From CAZIUL01 sp964542475 (GTDB lineage Bacteria; Planctomycetota; B15-G4; CAYZWU01), in contig CAZIUL010000044.1 in the NCBI GenBank assembly GCA_964542475.1, positions 1-35,600 on the forward strand: DNA of 35,600 nucleotides, given 5' to 3'. This document shows positions 15,469 through 22,065 of the stretch, in pieces. The position numbers and the translations under genes are program-made. The notes beneath the pieces were generated by a model. That model searched no databases, was not told where the DNA came from, and saw only the letters and a list, made by a program, of their open reading frames with translations. Position 1 is the first letter of the stretch, and each line of letters opens with the position of its first letter.

Positions 15469-16683
15469 ATGAAGATTCCGTACGTTTCCATGGAAGCTGT
15501 TTCAGGAGTGGACAGGCGCGAGTTTCTCCGTTTGGGCGCAGGTTCAGCGATCGTCGGCGGGCTCGTTCTGGGCGTGCCAACGGCCTACGCGGAACAGGAG
15601 CAGGAGAAGAAAAAGGCTCCGGCTGAACCCGAAAAGATCACGAACATCGATGATTTCATGAGGGTTCCAAGGGCTTCGTGCGCTATACCAGGGCCGTTTC
15701 CCGGCAAGGTTGTCGAGGTCAGGGACCCCGAGTCCATAAAGGAGTTCAAGGTCGACGCGGCCAGGGCCGGGGCGATGGTGGAACAGGGTGTTACGGGCCT
15801 TACCGGCCTGAACATGAAAAAGAGCTTCGAGCTCTTGTTCGAGCCCGGGGACATCGTGGGCCTCAAGGTCAACCCGGTCGGGCCCGTGATCAACACGAGA
15901 CTCGAGGTCACGCAAGCCGTCATCAAGTGGCTGGTGGACAGCGGCCTGCCCTCGAAAAACATAATCATCTGGGACAGGTTCGACTCTTCGCTGAAAGAGG
16001 TCGGGTACACACAGGAAAACTTTCCGGGCGTGGGCATCGAAGCTCTCCAGGTGCTGGACATGGACCGCGAAAAGGGACAGAAACACGAAAGCGAGGAGCT
16101 GTTCGACATGGATGCCTTTTACTTCGCAAAGGGCATCGAGGGAAAGGGAGTGCGCGGGTACAGGGATGACGAGTTTTACCTGGGACAGCACGTGTTCAAC
16201 AACGAGTACTCCTACTTCGGCAAACTGATCACAAAGAAGCTGACCAAGATAATCAACATGCCGGCTTTCAAGAACACGGGGAACGGGATTTCCATGGCCA
16301 CAAAAAACCTTGGTTACGGGGCGATCTGCAACTGCGGCAGGCTGCACGCCCCGCTCTTTTTCACGGTCTGCACAGAGGTGCTCGCAGCGCCCTGGATCAG
16401 GGACAAGCTTGTGCTGAACGTCACGGACGCGCTCCTGGGGCAGTACGACGGCGGGCCCGGGTATGCAGCCCAGTTCGTGTATCACAACCATGTCCTGTAC
16501 TTTGCCACCGATCCTTTCGCCCTTGACATGGTTTGCCACAGGGAGCTCGTTGCAAAGCGAAAAGAGATGAAGGTCAAGGTAAACGAAAACCCGCGGTACA
16601 CGGACTACCTTCACTACGGCGAGAGGCTCGGCCTGGGCATCGCGGATCCGGATAAGATCGAGCACGTAAAGGTAACCGCATGA
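15469..16683 (+). CDS. Tat-exported DUF362 domain protein
   Basis: A 404-residue protein with a twin-arginine signal: DRREFLRLGAGSA with Arg16-Arg17, then a hydrophobic stretch ending near TAYAEQ, implying export of a folded, probably cofactor-bearing protein. The mature part matches DUF362 (GDIVGLKVNPVG, QAVIKWLVDSGLPSKNIIIWDRF, KIINMPAFKNTGNGISMATKNLGYG, VLNVTDALLGQYDGGPG, ATDPFALDMVCHREL). A Cys pair in AICNCGR could bind metal, but no 4Fe-4S ferredoxin motif is visible. Function of the family is unsettled. Its stop overlaps the start of the next gene in ATGA (16680-16683), so the pair is probably translated together. Confidence 0.88.
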   Translation: MKIPYVSMEAVSGVDRREFLRLGAGSAIVGGLVLGVPTAYAEQEQEKKKAPAEPEKITNIDDFMRVPRASCAIPGPFPGKVVEVRDPESIKEFKVDAARAGAMVEQGVTGLTGLNMKKSFELLFEPGDIVGLKVNPVGPVINTRLEVTQAVIKWLVDSGLPSKNIIIWDRFDSSLKEVGYTQENFPGVGIEALQVLDMDREKGQKHESEELFDMDAFYFAKGIEGKGVRGYRDDEFYLGQHVFNNEYSYFGKLITKKLTKIINMPAFKNTGNGISMATKNLGYGAICNCGRLHAPLFFTVCTEVLAAPWIRDKLVLNVTDALLGQYDGGPGYAAQFVYHNHVLYFATDPFALDMVCHRELVAKRKEMKVKVNENPRYTDYLHYGERLGLGIADPDKIEHVKVTA

Positions 16684-17549
16684 AACAGCTTTCTCTTTTG
16701 ATGCTCTTCCTGCTGCCTGTCGCATGCGGGCGCTGTGAAGAGGAGCGGAACGACGACCGGATGCCGCCGAGCGGTTTTCTTGGAGCCTGGGAGCGGGATG
16801 GCGAGGGAAAGGAGTTTCCCGGGTCAAACCTCTACGTTCACATCGACGGAGGTGCGGAGATTTTTCTGGAGCTCGGCTTCGAGACGCTCAGCGTTCAGCG
16901 GTACGCCCACGAAAAGAACGGGATCGCCCTGGAGATCTATCAGATGACCGACCATGCGGCCGCGCTCGGGATCTACCTGATGAAATGCGGAACCGAAACA
17001 CCTGACCCGGGGTTTTCCGAGCGCCACACATCGGGCCCGTACCAGGTTCTGTTCGTGAAGGGCAAAAGCTACGTGAAGATCAACAACACCGAGGGCACAA
17101 GGGCCGCCTCTGATGCGCTTCTGGAGTTTGCGCGCTATGCTGAGGAGCGTATCCCCGGAGAAGTAACAGGCGGCGATCCCTTTGCCGCGCTTCCGGGGGA
17201 AGGCCGGATAGCGGGCACGGAGCGCGTGATCCGCGGCCGGTTCACCCTGGAGCTCATCTATACGCTTGGCAAAGGCGATGTGCTTCTCCTGAAAGAAAAA
17301 AATGTCACGGCCATCACGGCTGATTATACGGATGAAAAGGGCCTGGAGCCATACACCCTGATCCTGGCAAAGTACAAAAGCGAAGGAGAGGCCAAAGAGG
17401 CGTTCAACAACCTGTCCGGCAACCTGGACCCATACATCGAAAAAACATCGAGCACCGGCACGGCCCTCGCTTTTAAGGGCTACTCCGGCAAGTTCGGGCG
17501 GGTAGAGGTCAAAGGACCGCGCATCGAAATAAAGGTCAACCTTTTGTAG
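16680..17549 (+). CDS. DUF6599-type exported protein
   Basis: A 289-residue protein with a short hydrophobic N-terminus ending LLPVAC; Cys16 could be a lipidation site, though Pro at -3 is unusual, so ordinary signal cleavage is possible. The mature part has the YVHIDGGAEIFLELGFETLSVQRY, AALGIYLMKCG and YVKINNTEG segments typical of DUF6599, a family often found beside DUF362 genes (recollection). No catalytic motif is known. It starts within the DUF362 stop codon (4-base overlap) and is the last gene before a strong terminator. The tight coupling suggests the two act together in the periplasm. Confidence 0.78.
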   Translation: MKQLSLLMLFLLPVACGRCEEERNDDRMPPSGFLGAWERDGEGKEFPGSNLYVHIDGGAEIFLELGFETLSVQRYAHEKNGIALEIYQMTDHAAALGIYLMKCGTETPDPGFSERHTSGPYQVLFVKGKSYVKINNTEGTRAASDALLEFARYAEERIPGEVTGGDPFAALPGEGRIAGTERVIRGRFTLELIYTLGKGDVLLLKEKNVTAITADYTDEKGLEPYTLILAKYKSEGEAKEAFNNLSGNLDPYIEKTSSTGTALAFKGYSGKFGRVEVKGPRIEIKVNLL

Positions 17550-17561
17550 CTGTAAACAAAG

Positions 17562-17592
17562 AGGGCCGACGGACACGCCGCCGGCCCTTTTT
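17562..17592. terminator. strong intrinsic terminator between convergent genes
   Basis: AGGGCCG (17562-17568) pairs with CGGCCCT (17582-17588), with CGG/CCG continuing after one mismatch and a 5-base loop, followed by TTTTT at 17588-17592. It lies 13 bp after the DUF6599 stop. The other strand continues into CTTTGTTT, so it may also stop the convergent protease transcript. Confidence 0.85.
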
Positions 17593-17615
17593 GTGTTTGC
17601 CGAGATGCTCCGCTG

Positions 17616-20177
17616 TTACGGATCCAGTGTTATGGTAACCGCGTTCGACGGGAAGAACGGAACGTGGTTCAAAAAGTAAGCGAAATAGATGTCAAGCCCT
17701 GCCAGGGCGGGGTCGATCGGCCCGTAAGTGTTCAGTGTCGCCGTGGCATATCCCGTTGGATCAAGCTGTCCGGTAAAGTCCGCAAAAACCGGCGAACCGA
17801 GCGAGCTCATGATGATGTTCGTCAGAAGGTCCCATTTGAGGGGAAGCACGGCTCCGCCCGGAAGCGGGGTTCCCGGAGAGGTTCCGGAAACGGAACCGAG
17901 CAGGAGATAGTTGCGGTTTCCATTGCCCGCGCCCGCGCTAAGGGTGAAGCCCACCAAACCCCCGGAAGCCACGGACATGGAGTAGCTGTCAGCCCACAGC
18001 GTGGGATCGTAGTTGAATCTCATCACTGAAAAATCATCGAGCAGCGCTTCGACAACATCGTCGTTGGGGTTGTCCACCGCGCCGAACCGCACCTTTACCT
18101 GGGATGTGGGTGTCACGTGGTCGGACACATCGAAGGAGTAGAGGTACCATGCGGGACTGTGGGTAACATCCATGACACTGGTCCACGAGGAGCCGTTGTT
18201 GTTGGAGACATCGATGGCAAGCGGCTGCTGTGTTCCGTAGTCTGTGTGATAGAACCATAGGTAGAAGCTGAGCTCTCCTCCGCCTTGCGAAAGGTCCATG
18301 GCAGGGGAGATCAGGTAGGTGGGCCCGCCGTCGACATCATCATCACCCGCCCCGCCGCCGTCCTTGCCCGTGACGTAGCACATGGTTCCGGAAGCCGTGT
18401 GGTCGTCCTCGGGCTGGGCATCTGTCCCGCTGGGGTCAGCGCGCTCCCACGCGCCGGTCGAGATGTTCTGGTTCTGAACCGTCCAGTTCATGTCGTTTTC
18501 AAAATCGTCTTCGAACAGAACTTCTGTAAAGCAGACATCGAACGAGTAGACGCTCTGCGGCGCATCCACCGGCGAGCACACTGTTGTGCCGCCGTCTCCA
18601 TCAGCACTGAAATAGAACTCGGGCTCGTCGCCGCCCGCGGTGTTCGGAAGGGTAACCTCGAAAAGATCTCCGCCGATCGAAACCAGGGTTTCCGTGCCGT
18701 AGGGATCGTTGGGATCGAATCGGTAGTGCAGAAGGCCGGATCCGGGAACGTAGTTCTCGAAGCCGGATTGAATCTGGACGCTCAGCTCTGTTGCGGGACC
18801 CGGGGGATAGGATCCCTCGGGAAGGCCTTCCGGAAAAGAGAAATGAAGCGGTGCCTCATCGATGGTCAACGCCTTGATGCAGAAGTTCGCGGTGTCGTTG
18901 AAGTTGTAGAGGTCTTCCCATGTGCCGCCATCGAGGTAAAAGCTCTCGCCCGGGTTGGAAGCCGACTCCACGATGACGCGGTAGGAGGCCCCGAGCAGAA
19001 CAGGCACGTCGGATGTGCGGTCATAAGCCTGCCCTCCGTCGGTTAGCGACAGGTAGACATAGAAATCTTCGCCCGTGAACAGCGTTAGGGGCGTGTCCAG
19101 GTCGACCGTGTGAAACCCCTTGTACTCTGCGGAACCCGTTTTCGAGGACAGTTCGTTGAGAAGCTGGCCGCCCTGGAAGTCATCATATATCTTCACGGTG
19201 TAGCCCGCGTTGTCGCATGCGGTAAAGAAGCTGACAGCATCGAGCCGCTCCACGCCGGCTGTTCCCCCCTGTGCCGTGAACGCATTGAACGCCTCGGAGC
19301 TGTCCTCTTTTGTGTCCCTCCACCCGTGGTAGTCGTGGTAGTAGACATAGTCATAGGGCATCAGGTCCACGTCCTTGTAGGAGATCGCGCCCATCTCGGG
19401 GTGCTGGCAGGAGTGCTTGTCATAGTACGATATCCAGAAGTACCCGTTCAGGCCCCACGAGCTTCCCCAGCTGTTCTTGACGAGCCAAGCGCCCGGCTGC
19501 GGCGCCTGGGTGGACTTGTTGTCATCCCAGCCGATGATCGCAATCGCGTGGTTGGGATCGGCAGTGCTGCTTGGTGGCTGGTAGTGCACGTAGTTCGACA
19601 TGTAAGCGCCGTCGTAGCACATGCAGGTTCCAACAACGCCGTTGTCCATGATCTTTTGCTTGATGGTGTCGATGTTGACAAGGCCGGGCCCGGCAACGAA
19701 CCACTCGATCTCCCTGGAATAGTAGTAGTGGTAGCTCGGGTCATAACGTGCAGGCGGCGAGCTGTACGACTGGCCGTCGATGTCGCGCACAGCTCCCTCG
19801 CTGCGCGTGAGGTAGGCAGCGGTCACCATGTAGTCCCCGCCCTGGTGCACATCAAGGCCGCCCCCCCCGGGATCATCGTCGTTGTTGTGCTTGTTGAACC
19901 CGTTCCACCAGTCCAGGTGGTACTCGGCAAGGTTCGGCTCGCCTGTTTCACCTGCCGCAGCCCAGTTGCCGGTCATCAGCAGGTTGCCTTCCATCGCTGC
20001 CATGGCTCCGAAGGTCCAGCAGGTGCCCCCGGACTGGTTTTTTACCGAAGTGACGTAGTTTTCTCCGTTTACATCGCGCAGGTCAAAGGAATCCGGCAGG
20101 CGCTGGCTGAACAGCACCGGCGGTACCGCGAACAGAACCGCAGCAATAACCAGCAGACGGATCGTCATTCTCTTCAT
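17616..20177 (-). CDS. secreted papain-like cysteine protease (C1A) with lectin-like and C-terminal modules
   Basis: An 853-residue protein from the ATG at 20177, chosen because AAGGAGGG lies 7 bases upstream and a signal peptide follows (RLLVIAAVLFAVPPVLF). Residues 28-265 are a papain-fold protease with Gln48, Cys53 (QSGGTCWTFG), His210 (PNHAIAIIGWDD) and Asn235 (KNSWGSSWG) all present; there is no long propeptide. Residues about 280-450 resemble the lectin-like domain that follows such proteases. Then comes a beta-rich region with an FEDDFENDMNWT segment and a jelly-roll-like stretch (SPAMDLSQGGGELSFYLWFYHTD), and a Gly/Pro-rich C-terminal module (from about 740). Acidic composition suits an extracellular enzyme. 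Substrate unknown. Confidence 0.9.
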   Translation of the reverse strand: MKRMTIRLLVIAAVLFAVPPVLFSQRLPDSFDLRDVNGENYVTSVKNQSGGTCWTFGAMAAMEGNLLMTGNWAAAGETGEPNLAEYHLDWWNGFNKHNNDDDPGGGGLDVHQGGDYMVTAAYLTRSEGAVRDIDGQSYSSPPARYDPSYHYYYSREIEWFVAGPGLVNIDTIKQKIMDNGVVGTCMCYDGAYMSNYVHYQPPSSTADPNHAIAIIGWDDNKSTQAPQPGAWLVKNSWGSSWGLNGYFWISYYDKHSCQHPEMGAISYKDVDLMPYDYVYYHDYHGWRDTKEDSSEAFNAFTAQGGTAGVERLDAVSFFTACDNAGYTVKIYDDFQGGQLLNELSSKTGSAEYKGFHTVDLDTPLTLFTGEDFYVYLSLTDGGQAYDRTSDVPVLLGASYRVIVESASNPGESFYLDGGTWEDLYNFNDTANFCIKALTIDEAPLHFSFPEGLPEGSYPPGPATELSVQIQSGFENYVPGSGLLHYRFDPNDPYGTETLVSIGGDLFEVTLPNTAGGDEPEFYFSADGDGGTTVCSPVDAPQSVYSFDVCFTEVLFEDDFENDMNWTVQNQNISTGAWERADPSGTDAQPEDDHTASGTMCYVTGKDGGGAGDDDVDGGPTYLISPAMDLSQGGGELSFYLWFYHTDYGTQQPLAIDVSNNNGSSWTSVMDVTHSPAWYLYSFDVSDHVTPTSQVKVRFGAVDNPNDDVVEALLDDFSVMRFNYDPTLWADSYSMSVASGGLVGFTLSAGAGNGNRNYLLLGSVSGTSPGTPLPGGAVLPLKWDLLTNIIMSSLGSPVFADFTGQLDPTGYATATLNTYGPIDPALAGLDIYFAYFLNHVPFFPSNAVTITLDP

Positions 20178-20184
20178 CGTTAAT

Positions 20185-20192
20185 CCCTCCTT
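20185..20192 (-). promoter_or_regulatory. ribosome-binding site fixing the protease start
   Basis: AAGGAGGG on the minus strand, 7 bases before the ATG at 20177. The frame could be extended by 20 codons to 20237, but that extension lacks such a site and would bury the signal peptide. Confidence 0.8.
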
Positions 20193-20237
20193 GTCATTAA
20201 AAGGAATCTGTCGCTGGGATGGGTGTTCTATTTCCAA

Positions 20238-20300
20238 TGAGTTTAGACTTTAAAGTGTTTTTATATATATAGATAATTGTACTGGAGATACCCCCCGGAG
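20238..20300. promoter_or_regulatory. AT-rich divergent promoter region
   Basis: A markedly AT-rich block (about 20240-20282, with a TATATATATA core) between divergent genes. On the plus strand TTTAAA (20249-20254), 17 bases, GATAAT (20272-20277) is a plausible promoter for the esterase gene. The minus strand has TATA-type -10 candidates but no convincing -35. Confidence 0.4.
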
Positions 20301-20391
20301 TCAAGGATCGATATCGCTGGAATCAGTCCCGGAGTTGAGGGGTAGGCTGAAGTGTTCGGTGTTCAGGAAGAGAGAAAGAAAGGAAAAAGAG

Positions 20392-21624
20392 ATGAAAACA
20401 CATGCGACCGGATCATTATGCGCTGTCGTTTTAGCGATCATCTGCCTGGGCCCGGTGACGCGGACACAGGCAGCCGAGATCAGGGGCCCTGTCAAGGTTT
20501 TCATCCTGGCCGGGCAATCGAACATGGAGGGCCGCGGATTCCCGGAACCGCTTGCCTGGCAGGTGACGCAGAAAAAATACCGTGAGCGCTGGAAGCACTT
20601 CATCAAGGATGGCAATTACGCGGCGTTCACGAGAAAGATCGAGCAGACCCTGGATCCCGACGACCCTCGCAAGCCGCCGACATACCTGTGGAGCGAGCGC
20701 AAGGACGTCTGGATAAACTACCTTGGCAAGCACGGCAACCTGACCGTGGGCTACGGCGCGCCGCGCGAAGGGTTCGGTCCGGAGTTCAACTTCGGCCACG
20801 TCATGGGCAACCACTACGATGAGCAGGTGTTGATCATCAAGACCTCCTGGGGTGGGCGGGCGCTAGCACGCGGCTTTCTGCCGCCCTCATTAATGCTCAG
20901 CGATGCGGAGTACGCCGATAAGGCGCGGGAACAGAACGCCGCGAACAAGGAGTGGAACAAAGCCGAGTCCGCCAGGGTCGAGGCCCACAACAAGGAGGCG
21001 GCCAAGCAGAACAAGAGAGGCGGGAAGCAGAAGCTGCGAAAATTCAATCCGCGACCGATCCTCACCGCGGCGGAGTACAAGGAACAGTTCGGCAAGGACT
21101 ACCGTAATATGGTCTCAGAGGTCCATGGCTGCCTGGCGGAGCTCAGGGACCGGTTTTCCGGCTACCGGGGTTGCGGCTACGAAATCCTCGGGTTTGTCTG
21201 GTTCCAGGGCTGGAACGACCAGTACGAGGAGCGCTGGCTCGGGTATGAAAAGAACATGGCCAACTTCATTCGCGATGTGCGCAAGGAGTTCAAAGCGCCG
21301 GACATGAAGTTCATCATCGGGCAGATGGGACAGGACGGCATGAAACCCGACAAGGAGGGGTCGCCGCGCGACTACATCAAGAAGGCGCAGGCTGCCGTGC
21401 CGAAGATGCCGGAGTTCAAGGGCAACACGCTTTGCGTGAAGACCGACCGTTTCTGGGATATGGACGCACACGCAATCTACACCGGTCCCGGCGGATGGAA
21501 AAAGGATGTCAACAAGTGGCGGCATTTCGGCAACGACGGCGGCTACCACTACTACGGCAGCCCGTGGACGTTTGCGCAGATCGGCACGTCTTTCGGCGAG
21601 GCGATGATTAAGCTGCTGCAGTAG
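20392..21624 (+). CDS. secreted sialate O-acetylesterase-type SGNH esterase
   Basis: A 410-residue protein. The start at 20392 is preferred over 20335 because AAAGGAAAA sits just upstream and a signal peptide follows (SLCAVVLAIICLGPVTRTQAA). The catalytic Ser43 lies in GQSNMEG (41-47), the block I of the SASA/DUF303 carbohydrate esterases; a C-terminal DGGYHYYG with Asp382 and His386 fits the catalytic pair. A Lys/Glu-rich helical insertion (about 170-225: AREQNAANKEWNKAES, KQNKRGGKQK) separates the blocks, longer than I would expect. Likely removes acetyl groups from an acetylated polysaccharide outside the cell. The substrate is not predictable. A hairpin starts directly after the stop. Confidence 0.85.
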   Translation: MKTHATGSLCAVVLAIICLGPVTRTQAAEIRGPVKVFILAGQSNMEGRGFPEPLAWQVTQKKYRERWKHFIKDGNYAAFTRKIEQTLDPDDPRKPPTYLWSERKDVWINYLGKHGNLTVGYGAPREGFGPEFNFGHVMGNHYDEQVLIIKTSWGGRALARGFLPPSLMLSDAEYADKAREQNAANKEWNKAESARVEAHNKEAAKQNKRGGKQKLRKFNPRPILTAAEYKEQFGKDYRNMVSEVHGCLAELRDRFSGYRGCGYEILGFVWFQGWNDQYEERWLGYEKNMANFIRDVRKEFKAPDMKFIIGQMGQDGMKPDKEGSPRDYIKKAQAAVPKMPEFKGNTLCVKTDRFWDMDAHAIYTGPGGWKKDVNKWRHFGNDGGYHYYGSPWTFAQIGTSFGEAMIKLLQ

Positions 21625-21625
21625 G

Positions 21626-21645
21626 GGGCGGTTCGCTAACCGCCC
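21626..21645 (+). terminator. perfect hairpin right after the esterase stop
   Basis: GGGCGGTT (21626-21633), loop CGCT, AACCGCCC (21638-21645), beginning 2 bases after the stop codon. There is no T run. It is also the first member of a series of hairpins in the adjoining repeat array, so it may be part of the repeat rather than a true terminator. Confidence 0.45.
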
Positions 21646-21754
21646 TCCAGATGAAACGGCACATACCGCTTGAACAATGGAGGGCGCCGCTCCGTCAGCC
21701 GCCGTAAACGAACCTAACATCAATCCGCACCATGGAGGGATATGGAGGGTCGGG
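21640..21754 (+). repeat. 154-bp-period repeat, copy 1
   Basis: 115 bp that recur 154 bp downstream with a single visible base difference (GATGAAACGG against GAAGAAACGG). The unit is GC-rich and rich in inverted repeats, including GGTCGGG/CCCGACC (21748-21767) at its right edge. Open frames through it translate to Pro/Arg-rich sequence and are not credible genes. Confidence 0.9.
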
Positions 21755-21793
21755 TTCCTTCCCGACCGGAAGAGAAGAGGCGGCAACAGAGTG

Positions 21794-21908
21794 CCGCCCT
21801 CCAGAAGAAACGGCACATACCGCTTGAACAATGGAGGGCGCCGCTCCGTCAGCCGCCGTAAACGAACCTAACATCAATCCGCACCATGGAGGGATATGGA
21901 GGGTCGGG
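21794..21908 (+). repeat. 154-bp-period repeat, copy 2 (runs into assembly gap)
   Basis: The second copy is cut by the N run at 21909. Between copies lies a GGCGGCA/TGCCGCC hairpin (21779-21798). The copy ends exactly where known sequence stops, consistent with an assembler breaking on a longer array. Confidence 0.9.
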
Positions 21909-22008
21909 NNNNNNNNNNNNNNNNNNNNNNNNNNNNNNNNNNNNNNNNNNNNNNNNNNNNNNNNNNNNNNNNNNNNNNNNNNNNNNNNNNNNNNNNNNNN
22001 NNNNNNNN
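21909..22008. other. assembly gap (100 N)
   Basis: Exactly 100 Ns, a conventional placeholder, so the true length is unknown. After the gap, CGCCGTAAACGAACCT (22009-22024) matches the middle of the repeat unit and then diverges, so at least one further partial copy lies here. Confidence 0.95.
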
Positions 22009-22065
22009 CGCCGTAAACGAACCTACACCGAATGAGGACGGCATGGAAACCGCCCCACCCCCCAC

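Noticed and set aside
15544..16827. 427-codon minus-strand open frame opposite the DUF362 gene
   Set aside because: Antisense shadow of a recognised gene; no family features and no ribosome-binding site.
19110..20183. 357-codon plus-strand open frame opposite the cysteine protease gene
   Set aside because: It is antisense to a protein with intact catalytic residues, signal peptide and ribosome-binding site. Its own translation is Val/Arg-rich low-information sequence typical of a shadow frame.
21677..22016. Short open frames inside the repeat array and gap
   Set aside because: They are created by the repeat unit and the N run; composition is not protein-like.
21640..22024. CRISPR array
   Set aside because: Units are 115 bp with near-identical sequence and 39-bp intervals, without short repeats and unique spacers, and no cas genes are present.
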